DNA of 64,000 nucleotides from Lepeophtheirus salmonis (Eukaryota > Arthropoda > Copepoda > Siphonostomatoida > Caligidae), in assembly GCF_016086655.4 (NCBI RefSeq), contig NC_052134.2, positions 40,795,971-40,859,970 of the forward strand, read 5' to 3'. Positions 43,961 to 56,440 of this stretch are shown in pieces. The position numbers and the translations under genes were made by a program. A model generated the notes under the pieces. That model was given only the letters and a program-made list of their open reading frames with translations. It searched no databases and was not told the origin of the DNA. Position 1 is the stretch's first letter. Each line of letters opens with the position of its first letter.

Positions 43961-46267
43961 AAAATGAAAAATTAATATATTGATATCGTGATAACACTAC
44001 TATTAGATTAACATTTTATTATGTTTGTATGTAAATGGTGGATGTTATTACTAAAAAAAAGGTCCTGAAATAAATGAAAATGCACTTTAACTTAATCCAA
44101 ACAAAACAGTGTATTTGGACTGATTATGAGGTTCATTTTTAAACTATTTTTATGGACAGTAATATAACTAGGACAGAAAGTCACTTGTTAGTGTTTTGAA
44201 CACCTACCGTTCGTTTTCAATGTGGATAGCGATGTAAAGTAAGTGTTTGTTATTAAGTTTATTTGCTTTAATAACTTCATAAAAGATAACGATCTATTAA
44301 CTTTTAGAGATTAAAACACTAAGTAAGGACCGTTCAGCTTCTTCTGAATTTTATCACATAAAGAGAGGCCATTATTTATGTTTATGAAGCTAGTTCTGCT
44401 CAGTTTTGCATTACTAATGCTTCTTGTAATCAAAGATACCCCTGTATTGAATAGTCAATGAATGAAAACGTAAGCATGATTACCATGAAATCAATATTTA
44501 CAAACAAAAATTTAACTTATTACTAGTTCTTAATTAATAAAAGAATCTAGAAAATTCTCTAAGGAAGTAAATATTGACATTTGTTTTGACCTTTGTATTG
44601 AAAGAGTAATTCTGAATGAACAAAACTTAATTAAGCTCAAACTTTGCTTTTACATTATTTAATTAAATAGAAGTAAACTCTACTTCACTTCCGCAGAAAT
44701 AGTTTGAGATAATGGGCTAACTTTGAGTGTGCTAGTAATTTCGTCAATCTAAAATGAATTTGATTGAAATTTACATATAGAGTAGTTCCTTTTCACTGAC
44801 ATGTAAAACCGACACCATATTGCATGCATAGACATGACCATGACTCAGGGGGGAGGGGATAATACTCAATTTATGTATATTTAAAATATGTCAACTTGAT
44901 AAATATAAAAATTATGAGCTAGTTAATCCCCCACCCTAAGAAAAATAATCATCACAGTCTTAAAGCTACATTTATAAAGAGAAACATATTCTATTAAAAG
45001 AAAATTAAAATTGTCTACTTCACTATATTCATAATTAGACTTGCTTCAGTCCTAGATATGAGGTTTTTGTTTTATTTTGCTCGGGTCTACAAAAGTCCCA
45101 TCCCTATGCTTTTTTTGATCAAGAGTACGAAAAATAGATAATTTAGATACAAGTTTTTGCTTTATTATTATTTCAACCGACTTGTCTCCTCTTTCCTAAG
45201 AGCCTCTTAAGTCCAGCATCATCCAAAAATTGACAGACATTCAGAACGATTACGACACCATGAAAAGACTCTATATTAATTTAAATGTATTTATCAAAAT
45301 AAACAACTTTTACTGCTCAATAATGACTTTTCTTTTTATTGCCAAATGTTATCTTACTCAATTTTTGGGAGTGTGTCAGACATTAACATAAAAGTTATGA
45401 TAACAACATATCTTTTGATGAAATTATTTTTTTAATTTATGAATTTTCTCAAAATGGTTTCATTGCATATAACCATTGCATTTTTTGTGGAGTACTTAAA
45501 CTATTTTTCCTGTTTGCATGTACGTACGTATCTGCATTGTAGAGAATTGGCACCATACAATTTCTATAAATACTAAGTATAGCAATGAGTAGAATGTCAA
45601 TGATTTAGAATAGAGAATATAGAAAAAAAATATTTACTTCTTAGGATTCAATACACAATATATATACTATGTTAGTCTAAGGAAGAAATATCATTTGATT
45701 TATGTATGTCATAACTTTTTTGCGCATGATTGTATATATACATAACTTCATATACAATTACAGATTGTACTACATTGTATAGTATCTACGTACAAAGTTA
45801 TGAAATACCGCGCCAACCGTTATTAGTTACTCATCTCTATTATGCAAATTTTGAAAGGTTAAAAATATTTCTAATATTCGTAATGTATATTTGTCTATAT
45901 AAATTCTATTTTTCACATTAGGTATTGAATTTATAAAACTTTCAGCACAGAGGTTTTCTCTTGTCAGTGACCTCCTCAAATCTGATGAAAGTCATTCATA
46001 TTAAGAGAACAATATCTCTACATCTGAAGTCACATTGGAACATAACTTGATCATTTAAAGTAGACTTTGATCAATGAGCTCAGATCCACAGTCTTGTCAT
46101 GCGTTAATAGCTGACACTTTTCTCATCAACAAAAGATCATGATTTTTGACAAATCAGGTTACCACTTTTTTTTAAATTTCTTTTAATTGGTAATATAGAG
46201 TTGAACTAATTAATTATAAGTAAACATTAATGTATTACAATTACCTCATCTGAACTAGGATTTGTAA
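43961..46267. other. A+T-rich spacer, no gene seen
   Basis: No coding, RNA or repeat feature supported. The 63-codon frame at 45730-45921 has no motif. Confidence 0.5.
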
Positions 46268-46380
46268 TTGAAGTGCATTAAGTATATTTCCTTTCGCAAG
46301 AGACGATCGAGTATCAAACCTACAATAAGTTAAAGAGAAAACATTCTTCCGAGTGCGTTATGCATTCAGCTACGTCGTTC
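46268..46380 (-). repeat. tRNA-derived SINE, copy 2
   Basis: On the minus strand, GACGTAGCTGAATGCATAAC (A box, TAGCTgAaTG) is followed by GCACTCGG and, about 45 bases on, GTAGGTTTGATACTCG (B box, GGTTTGATAC). A tail GCGAAAGGAAATATACTTAA then resembles the GAAAAA-ATATACTTTATG tail of copy 1. The overall order matches copy 1 at 38446, in opposite orientation. It is a retroposed family rather than a working tRNA gene, because the ends do not pair as an acceptor stem. Confidence 0.65.
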
Positions 46381-49300
46381 CAAGCTGACCACTTTATTTT
46401 ATGTAATAAAATTCAAGTTATGTACATCTATGCTAGAGTTTCTCTCCAAGATTACACTGACATCTAAAAATGTGGGGCTATGTAAGAAAATGTAAAAAAA
46501 ACATTTTTGAAAATCTCATAAATATTGAATAAACTTAAAAAGGCCAAAATGTAAGAGGACATTAACTCAATTTAAAAAAAAAAAAGAAAAAAAAAAAGAA
46601 TTTTACAGTTTATTTACTATTTTCTTCTTTTAACACGACTTTACTATATTTCAAACCGTTCTAAGCACTTATTTTCGATTGATAAAATTAAAATAATTAG
46701 AAGGATCAATTTTGTGGAAAGTAAGAGGGCCAATTTTCTTTCTTAAACTCAACATTTCTTGCAACCATAATAATAACTTCATAAGAACTGGGAAGACTCC
46801 AATTCTTAACTCCTCAAATTCACATTACTCTACATTTTTATGCGTCTAAGATTTCGTAATCAACCCGGAATCGAAGTAAAATTGGACTTAGTTAAGCTCA
46901 AAGATTCGAAACACAGCTCAAATTCAAATAAAAACAGAATTACATAAAAATGAAAGATTAAAGTTTCAAAATGAACAACCGTATAATAGTGAATCTCGGA
47001 ATGATATGGCCTACAATTAATATTTTATTTTCATTTAAATAAACACATTTTGACAAACTAATTGAGTGTGCTGCTTTTGGGGAAATTTTAACTAATCCAT
47101 TATCTACCAAAGTTCCCAATAATTATAACTGATATTTTATTTGTCAAATAATAAAACCAGATACAATTTTCAAAATAAAAAATCCCCAATATCTATCTAC
47201 CTTCTTGCCAAAAAATTAATTTTTAATTTTTTAATTACTCATCCACTGAAAACTCAAACGTAACTAGCAAAGCTATTTTTTAAAGTTATTACACTCTTTT
47301 TTACCCCTACCATCAATGAAGTTTAAGGTAGGTGACATCACTTTTCACTGTCATAATATTCACGATTTTTTGAAAAATTATGATTGTTTTTATTCCAAAC
47401 CTAATCATCGCTTTAAAATCCAATGTGTAAAAAGAAACACAACTAATCAATCAAATAAAACTGAATCTACTACTTTTTAAATATGATTAAACAAATTATG
47501 GGATGTAAGTCATCAAGAACTCTATACAACATTAGTTTTGCTTTTATGGATGAGTACAATTATTTGTAGTTATATTTAGTAACCGAATTGGACATGCTTG
47601 GGCGTTTTATTGATTAATTTTACTTGTATTTCAAAAACTAATTTGAAAATGTAATTAATTGACCGACTCATAGATTTTTCGTTTTTTAAGTATCAAATAA
47701 TAATTCTGTAGTAACCTCAAAAATTCAAATCGGTCAGGCCTTTGTTTAAAGTTTTGTTCATACTTAAAAGTAAACAATCCTTCATTTTTTAGCAATGACT
47801 TTAATGTATTTATGTTAAAAGTCTTTGATCTAAACAGTTACATTTCTAGCAAATTATGTCCTTGATCGTTACTATGGAAACATTTTAATTAACTGTACTC
47901 TAAAAACGAAAACTGATTACATTCATAAAAGCTTATGATTAGTATGTATAAATATAATTTGTAGAGTTGTGTCATGGAAATTGGATCTAAATAATTGATG
48001 ATTCTCATCTTTTATAAATACCAAAAAATCGTATTACAAAGTAGAAGAAAGGATTTCATCATTTTTATTTTGTGTATCCATGTTAAATAATGTAGCTCTG
48101 TTTCTTCTATAAAATATCCAAAGTGTACATAATTGTACAAACTAATCTTTGTTTTTCTTCCAACAAAAAAATAATTGTTTATCAGTAACGAAAAAATGGA
48201 TTTCTAATCTTATTGAACACCCAATATGCGGGAATGATTGACGTTTTTTATATGATTAAAATACAGAGTATTTGGCATGAAAATATTGGGAAAATAGTTA
48301 TTCACTTAGGGATAGATGAATATTTGTACATTTAACGCTATGGAAATGTTTCACGGGGTGGGTAAATGAAATAAATAATATACATAAATTATTGTCATAT
48401 ATGACCAAACCAACTTTTTTTTTTCAATACTAATAAACGCAATTTTTTCATTATCTTGATCTTTCAGTATGATTAATATCTTTTTACATATATCCAGTCT
48501 GACATCCTTTATTTGTAAAATTATGTGTCTTCCTTAACATGTAAGACTTCAATTTAGGATATTTGGTGACTTCAATGATGTGGATGGTTATTATTTGATT
48601 ATGGAGGTGAGTGAGTGACTATCCAGGATTGCATATTAGGCTAGAAATGAATTTGGAGGTCTGAATGTTGTCTTTTCTTGGTAGGTGGGCATTCCATACA
48701 ATTCTTCCTCACTCCTCATAGTCCTTAAAACGGAGTATACTGCCTTTATGCTTTGAAATAGCAACATTGTTGGAATGTTAAGTTTTACTATTGCATTTAT
48801 TGGCTTCTATATGTTTACGAATAATAATTCACCATTATATAGTTAAAGAAAATTTAAGCTAATGGATTTTACAGCCCCTCACAATAATTTTTTTTGACCA
48901 AATGATCTTAATCATAATTTAGATTCAATTTTTTTTTTTTTGTATATTTATAAGCAAAGTCAATGTTCAAATTACAAAAATGGTTGTGAGACTTCAAATC
49001 CACAAATAAATAAACTACGACCATACAAGGACAAAATGTATCTAGTAACATAATGTAAAATGGTTAATGCATCAGTGTTCTTGTTTAATGTGGGATTACT
49101 GAGCTTTATTTGTTTGATTAAAGCTAGCAAAATTGTAACTCCATATGTAACAATAATTAAAGATTACTACCATTGATTTCGAGCATAATATGTCTAAGAG
49201 CAGTCCCTTAAGTTTATAACAAAGGTAAGCTAAAAATTATAAATAAAACCTTAAGCTTGCTTCTTAAAGGACTATACTACAATTTAATGACAATGCTCAG

Positions 49301-49640
49301 CGTCTTTAAAAGTATACGATGTAGTCACTAGCAGTAATTAGTAATTTCTTACATATTAAAATTATATTCATTATTCTATATAATCAAAATTAGTAATAAT
49401 ATTATTTTAATTTTTAATACTTCATTTTCATTTTCAGAACAATACATATTAAACTTTGATATTTGTGTAAAGGGTTTTGCTGGTAAATTGGAAATTTATT
49501 CACGACAAGTTATATAATTTATATTATAGTCATTTATTGAGGAAAAATAAAAGTTAAAAAGTTCATGCAAGTGATTTTATGTTTTGATTCATTTGATTTT
49601 ACCTTCTCCAGCTTCAATAACCTGTGTGATCCTTAGTCTT
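46381..49640. other. Long A+T-rich spacer, no gene seen
   Basis: Contains an interrupted A/G homopolymer (46573-46600). I found no reading frame over 60 codons and no transposon motif. It may hold introns or regulatory DNA of a gene outside the window, but nothing shows this. Confidence 0.5.
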
Positions 49641-50110
49641 AATCATGATCAACTAGGGGCATCCTACAGTTCTTGGTGATGCTACCCTTAAAAGGAGCTA
49701 ACACTGCTATAGGAGCTTTCTTAACCTATTCTTGAAGGATGCCCCACATATAGTAATCAAAATTGTTCAAATCTGGAATTTGGCTAGGCCAGATTTCAAC
49801 ATTCACAAAAAACAGCACCACCTCAGATCGGAATGACAGAGGTAGGTGTCTTTGAGGGATGGTACGGGGCAGAATTCTGCACAAGTTACACATTGTTCAA
49901 GACAAACATATAATTCATCAAAGGTAGCAAGACGTCCTTCAGGATCCTCAGGTACTCAGCGGTGATTATTTTCAGTCCAGCCTTGATGAAATGCGGTGGT
50001 ATGATGGAACAATCGCTAGACATAGCTCCAAAAAACCATGACTCTGGATGGATTCTAGGACTTCAAAACTGGTGGGACTTCAGTCATATCGCAGGCGATA
50101 GCTCTTACAC
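49641..50110 (-). pseudogene. Mariner-type element M4, catalytic-domain remnant
   Basis: Minus-strand Tc1/mariner remnant. VFFGAMSSDCSIIPPHFIKA and GLKIITAEYLRILKDVLLP (about 49925-50060) match the V-F-G...PPHF...G..i....Y...L region. QNSAPYHPSKT (about 49850-49880) is the second catalytic block (QDsAP.H..K), with Asp replaced by Asn. IWPSQIPDLNNFDYYMWG (about 49735-49790) is the WP.n.PDLNp.Dy.mWG block. The N-terminal helix-turn-helix is not found. Stops intervene. The motif spelling differs from M1/M2, so this is a different mariner family. Confidence 0.85.
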
Positions 50111-52622
50111 TTAAATTATAAAGCAGAATTGAATTTGCCATTAATCTCTATCATTATTGTAATTAGGTTTAACTGACCAGTAGGTACAATTATGTAACAT
50201 ATTATATTCCATTTCCTTTGCGAATGTATGTACATCCTCTTCTAACACTGATCGCTGTTGTGACCCAGTATTTGACAAATTAAGCAAAAAGAGCAACAGG
50301 GGTAATAAAAAGAGTGGGGTTTTATAACTTTTACAAAAAAAAAGTTTGGAGTTTTTATTTAATTTAGAAGTTTTATAATCAATTTTGTGGATTAATTCAT
50401 TTTACTCCACCTACTAATATGAATCAATATTGTGATATTGTTGTAGTCCACCTACATAAATGATAATAACAGTGAAAGTATTTTTTTTCATCAATTCCCT
50501 GCAAACGAGAAAGAGAGGAAAAAATAAATGCTTGCTGTTCCTAGGAAAAATTGGAAACCGAGGGACTTGTTGAGACTTAATTGAATCCTTCTTCATAATA
50601 TTGCAAAAGTATATTCAAGGATAAACATTGATAATATTTTCTTTCTATCAAGAGTTCGAATATATATCCCTTATCATGTATTTATTATTTATGAGAGCTC
50701 TTGCTCAAACTAACCATACTTCTTTTGATTTTTCGGAGAGAGAAAGAGAATTAGTCTGGGGGCTTAACATAGAACATAGGGGTAGGGGGTTGCTTTAATT
50801 TTTATAGCAGAATACGCATCATTTATTTTATTGAGGAAACTATTTGGGTTATTATTATTCAAAAGAAATAAATTAACACTTTATGTTATCTGAAAAATAA
50901 GGTTTTTTTTTGGGGGGCAGGGGGTCGAAGACGAGTGACCAACCCTGGTCATCGGTATGACTGATTAATAAATCTTGGTAAACTTCACACTTCAAGGTAG
51001 ATACCCCATTATCCCCATGTACTACTCTAACTAACATCGCTTTCATAACCGGTTCGTTTAGTATGACGTATTAAAAATACTATGCTATAATGCTATTAAA
51101 AATAAAGGCGATGAATATAGACGTCGTCCATATAGATAGATACCAAATAATTAGAACGAACGAATTACGAATATATTTGTCACCATAAAACACAAGTTTA
51201 CGTTATTAAAAAAAACAAAAAAACAGTATCATGATTCTTAGATGAATACTAGGCACGTTGTTACGTTTATTGTATCGCTCAACCTTTCTTCCTAATAGAA
51301 ACAGAAAAAAAGGCCCCAAATCATTTGGTAGTTAGCCAAATAAGTCAAGTATACCAACTGTTACATATTTCTTATGTACTCCGAGACTATTACCGTCACA
51401 TTACTTCTACTCTATTTTCAAAATGAACTTGATATAATAAAATCTACTTAGTATTTTGTTCGATACTGTATTATAATATTGCTTAGTAATATTCTTTTCA
51501 AAGTGTTGCTATAAAATTTGTATTTCTATATGATAGCAAAAAATTTATTTATATAAATAATAAAATGGCCAAATGATATATTAAATAAACGACGAGGGAT
51601 CAACATAGAAATTGTATTCTTCTTCTTTTGGGAACCCACCATAAGTATCGAATAACTTGTTACTTTTTTTTATCTAAAAAAATAAATTTCTATATAGATA
51701 TATAGACGTATAAGGCGAGATGCATGAATCGAAAGCTGACAACAATATAGATAGGGTATTTTTGTATTTGCTAGGTAACGCCGTGTATGGAGAATCATAA
51801 CTGTCCCTGACGCAAATGATAGCATGTACTTTGTAAATACTGCATAAAAAAATTCCATGACGAAATTGTAAAACTAAGTGTTCAAAATTAGACAGTAAAA
51901 GCTATATCTGTACATTTAAGTGAGGTTCATTTTAAAGACATTTACTTTAGCGAGTATTATCTTAGTCGTACTATTAGAGCCATGATTTATTTAGGAGAAC
52001 TTTTTTTTTCACCGAGGCTAATTTCTGCAACATTTTCAAATAATAAGCATTACAAGATAAATTACTTGGCAGAGTGGTGTTTAAAATCAAAGGGGAATAA
52101 TCTAGTAGAAGAATTGATGCTCGTGTAAGATGTAATATCCACTCTGTAAGCTTCTTTAAGCAGTTTAATTTAAAAAAAAACTCAATTAGTGTAATGGAAT
52201 TTAAAAAAATAGATCGATGGGTCTCCGAGGTATAGAATCTTAAAAAAGAATATACATTTTCCAGTGATTCTCGTTCTGAATTTTATGTATGAATTTTTTT
52301 TATTCATACTTCCTTTTCCTTTTTCTTTAACCAAATAATAACGTCATTAAGATTGTAATGTATATTATATAAAAATGTCATTAACATTGCAGGAAATACA
52401 CTAGCTTAAATAAAACTAAGATGGGAGTTGCTAAAAATAACCTCAAAACATGAATGCACACCACTAAAAACAAATCTTCTTTCAATTTTATGACGAGTAC
52501 CACATACAGATTCAATAGAAACAGATCAGAATCTTTTGTATCTGAAACATGTACACTTGTTGAAAAGATGTTGCAATATACTCAAATAATTTTTTGAGAA
52601 AATTACTTCTCATAAAAAGCAG
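50111..52622. other. A+T-rich spacer, no gene seen
   Basis: Nothing supportable apart from a T9-G6 homopolymer junction at 50903-50917 followed by CAGGGGG. Short frames such as 50414-50596 and 51670-51858 lack motifs. Confidence 0.5.
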
Positions 52623-55473
52623 TTAAGGAAAAAAGATATTCAAAAATCGCATATTTAAACACCACGTTACAAAATTTTCTTCATCCATATCGATATGACG
52701 GTAAAATATGACCTTAAGTAATACTTTGATTAAAGCTGCTGCAAGCAAATAAAAACAAAACAAAACACAAAAATCAAAAACCATCTTTAATCTAAGCTCC
52801 GATAAATATTTCGGAGTAAAAGTACGCTCCTCTTTCGCTCTATTTGGCCCCAGTTTCTTTATTTTCATGATATTTTGTCATGCTTATTAATCAGTTTACC
52901 ATTTTATTCATGCTTAGCCCGATTCTTTGTATCGCATCAAGTTTGTGAAATTAGGGCATATTATCATCTTTAATTTTCATTTGTTTCATATGTACATTTT
53001 GTTCCTGCATTTAAGTATATTACGATATTAATATGTTTTGAACACAATTTTATGCAATTTTCTTTTCAATATATTTTTACCGGAACAAATTTATTTTTTA
53101 ACGCATTTATGTAACTATTCACGCATGACTTTAGAAATATACAAATTAACTATTGAGGAAAAAGTTCAAATAGAGATTAAAAAATTATATGCTATATTTC
53201 TTTGTCAATCAATATTTAAAGTAGTGCATCCGATTTGATAAAGCTGTGAGAAGAAGTTACATAAGTTATAAAGCATAACTATCTTTTGAGTATAGCTAAT
53301 TTCAAAATTTCCCGTTTGTTTTTAGTTCATTCTTGATCATTCAGTTGAATCAATACTGCACTTTGTTAATAAGGTTTTGTAGCATGTGTAGTGTTCAACC
53401 ATTTCAATTTGAGCCTACTGAATTACCAAGCAAATATTTTATGGATTCTCATCTCATACTTTAAACAATAGAGATTTTCATAACAAAGATATTCTTATTC
53501 ACAATACGACGAGGTTGGAAAATAATCTATGGTATCAATGCTATAATTCCGTATCAGTGTCTTCCATAATTAGGAATAAATGTTGCATGTAGTTACCTTT
53601 TTTTCTGTCATATATTAAAGATAAGAGATGCAGTCAAGCAAATTATGGTTCAGGAAACTTTTTGATAGGCAATTTCAGTTCTGAGGAAATATTACGTGGG
53701 TGCCATTCAACAATAAATAAATATATATATTTTTTTTATTGAAACAAATTAATCAAACATTTTTTAATATTGATTTTGGGTAAGCATACAATGTGTGGCC
53801 ATGCATGAGAGTTTTAATCCATTAAATTACATCGCAAAAAATTATGGTAGGCTCTTATTAGCCTGCGTAAAAGAAATAATAACGGCTTACCCTCTAGAAA
53901 TCGAGTCATCAACAGCCAAGAAAATTTAATAATATATATATATATATAAGAGAATAATGTAATAATTGAATATTCCGTAGATGATTGATATATTAATAGT
54001 GTATTTTTTTAGCTTTTTTAATACGAAGTACTAAAAAAATAAGTATTCTTTAACACCTTTTTTAAGTGCAAATGCACACGGTTATATTGAACATAAATAT
54101 ATTATAACCAAGAGAGTTAAAAATTTTTAGTATCAATTAAAAGTCTGTAAGGAGAATGATCAATATTTTGATTAAATACTGTATTTTAGACAAAGAAATT
54201 GCAATTTGTACATATTCTATATAATGATTTATAACTATTATCTGAATAATGATTAAGATTTGGCAACAAGAAAAATACAGAAGGCCATCTACCATATGTT
54301 TTTTTCAAATTTTTCATTTCCCTTTTGACAATTGAGGTTGAGAGGGGATCAAAAAGCTAGTCGTGACTATCAACAGATTTAAGACCTTATTTGTGTCTTT
54401 CTGTATGAAAGATTGCAAGATATATCTACCGAACTAATCGACCAAAATAATTTTGAATAAAATTGGAAAAGCAACATGTTACATGATTTAGTTTATTACT
54501 TTACTATTATCTTAAAAAAAAGTTATACACTATATTCACAAAAAAGTATTTAACAGTTTTTCAAATAGTGCTAAAAACTTACTATGTTTTTAACTGTATA
54601 ATTGCATACATTTAATTTTATAATCCAAAAGAACTGGAATTCAAAAAAATAGACAATGTTGTTCTCAGTTGAGACATACATTCACATAAAGGAAGAAGCA
54701 AAAAACAACTTTGATTTAACAATGATTATATCTAAACTATTTTACCACATGCTCGAGCAATGTTCAAATTCCTGGAAATATTGTTCGCTCATAAATTTTA
54801 TGCAAGTTCTTACAAAGAAAATCTGTTATAGTGATAAAAAAAATTCTACATTGGGATAGACGCACAGTGAACTATTGATTTTTTTTCTTTCTTATTAGAA
54901 AAATGCAATTTTTGTGATTATTTATTTTTTTGTCTGTCGTTCTTTTGTGCAATTTAAGCTTTTGTTGTTATTCTCCTGACTTTTTTTTTTACTAATGGGA
55001 CTAAATTGAGCAAACATGTGATAATTTTGTTAAACTGTCAAAGACTTGTTGTTTATTATTATTATTATTATTACAAAATACAGACAAATAAATATACCTG
55101 ATTATACCTTAAATATAAATACTCTTTTGTGGGAGAAGAGAGGGAAGCAGGCTTCATACCCCTTAAATTGTTTTTAATATATACTTTTGCATCAAATAAA
55201 ATATTATACGTTTTCTAGAATAACTAGAATAGATACTCCGTAGAGTACGATTAAGCGTTGTTTACGTTTTGTGGTACATTACTTCTCAAATGTAATGAAC
55301 TTTTACTCTTAACATATAAATACAACCTTGGGTATCCTGTATAAGTTTGCCCGCACGTCATACATTCTCTTTGTATTTCGAAATTGGAGACGGCGACAGA
55401 GGATAGTTGAAATTCAATTATCGCAAACCTTCAATAGTAAGGAAATAACTTTGGTACGTCAACCGTAGGGATG
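52623..55473. other. A+T-rich spacer with microsatellites, no gene seen
   Basis: Includes TA repeats at about 53930-53948 and a TTA trinucleotide run at about 55052-55073. Frames at 52623-52868, 53038-53238 and 54656-54859 carry no recognisable domain and are probably chance. Confidence 0.5.
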
Positions 55474-55532
55474 CGAAGCGAAACGAAGAATATATCGAAG
55501 GAGGAAAAGTAGAAGGATCTTGACTTTTTAAA
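55474..55532 (+). repeat. ~60-bp repeat, copy 1 (inverted relative to copies 2-3)
   Basis: GAAGCGAAACGAAGAATATA followed by GTAGAAGGATCTTGACTTTTT. It is similar to the reverse complement of copy 3 (GCGAAACGAATAATATATTG ... GTGGAAGGATCTCGACTTTTT). Confidence 0.75.
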
Positions 55533-55558
55533 AAATTTTGAAATGATCTCCTCCGGCC

Positions 55559-55888
55559 TCATCCATCAGTCGACGGATTGACTCCGAGCGAACTCATCCC
55601 CTTCCCTCCTCTGGATACTCCATAAGATCCAAATTCACAACTTCTTCCATACAATGAGACCTTCCATCTCCTTTCCGTGACCCTTCGAAGTGCTAATTTA
55701 CCGAATAGCTCGAAAAAGTCGAGATTCTTCTCCTCTTCATCCGTCAATATATTTTTCGCTTCACTTCGAATCCCTCGAAAAAGTCGAGATCCTTCCACTT
55801 GTTTATCCGTCAATATATTATTCGTTTCGCGGCGCGTCCTTACGGCCAAATAAGGGTAAATATCACAATTTGGAAAACTATTGCACAT
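55559..55888 (-). CDS. Hypothetical 109-codon ORF with a tandem ~22-residue repeat
   Basis: The frame is relatively G+C-rich for this window and contains a direct protein repeat. ETNNILTDKQVEGSRLFRGI is followed at once by EAKNILTDEEEKNLDFFELF. The repeat corresponds to the two ~65-bp DNA repeats at 55708-55772 and 55774-55835. The tail is Gly/Ser-rich (GSYGVSRGGKGMSS). I recognise no domain, signal peptide or membrane segment. Because a third copy of the DNA unit lies outside the frame in inverted orientation, the ORF may be a by-product of a non-coding repeat. An opposite-strand 77-codon frame (55690-55923) overlaps it. Confidence 0.25.
   Translation of the reverse strand: MCNSFPNCDIYPYLAVRTRRETNNILTDKQVEGSRLFRGIRSEAKNILTDEEEKNLDFFELFGKLALRRVTERRWKVSLYGRSCEFGSYGVSRGGKGMSSLGVNPSTDG
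55708..55772 (-). repeat. ~60-bp repeat, copy 2
   Basis: CTCGAAAAAGTCGAGATTCT ... CCGTCAATATATTTTTCGCT. It is in direct tandem with copy 3. The CTCGA/TCGAG words in each copy form a short dyad around AAAAAG. Confidence 0.9.
55774..55835 (-). repeat. ~60-bp repeat, copy 3
   Basis: CTCGAAAAAGTCGAGATCCT ... CCGTCAATATATTATTCGTT, directly following copy 2 and differing mainly in the middle. Confidence 0.9.
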
Positions 55889-56363
55889 ATTTGATATTAA
55901 GATATTTCTCTTACATCTATTGACTATTGATATTATTAATAATTATAATTTATATTATATACATATATAAATATAATCAAATTTAATGATCTTGTAAACA
56001 GAAACCGCTGACTATATAATGTTTTATTCAGCTAGGGGGCGCCTTTATTTATCGTTTTGACGTCATATCTGCCTGGCGAGGTTAAAAATGGATGACTGAC
56101 CTCCTTTGTCCCTAAGTATCTTTGTGTCGTTTATTAATTAAGCATACAGTTGTCGTTTCTTCTTTTTATATTAAAAAAAACAAACAAAAACAATCAAAAC
56201 ATGATAATAATGTTTCCATTGTTTCATAAATGTATTGTTTAAATGAATAAATATCTTTAACCATTAAAAAAAAACAATATTATGATAATTTCCTTTAGCA
56301 AAAAGAAAAAGAAAAAAAGAGGCCTGAAATTGTTGAAATTAAATTGCAAAAAGACAAATGGAG
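55889..56363. other. A+T-rich spacer
   Basis: No gene seen. It includes several A-runs. Confidence 0.5.
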
Positions 56364-56440
56364 TATTGTAGCTCAGTGTGCGGAGGTTCGATTCACATTA
56401 AGTTTCAAAAGAAGGAAAAATACATTATGTATACACATAT
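56364..56440 (+). repeat. tRNA-derived SINE, copy 3, internally shortened
   Basis: GTATTGTAGCTCAGTGTGCG is an A box that runs almost directly into GGAGGTTCGATTC, a good B box. The ~40 bases between the boxes in copies 1 and 2 are missing. The following AGGAAAAATACATTATGTAT matches the tail of copy 1. Confidence 0.65.

Noticed and set aside
42190..44300. 28S rDNA flank expected for an R2 element
   Set aside because: Neither side shows conserved rRNA sequence; both are A+T-rich.
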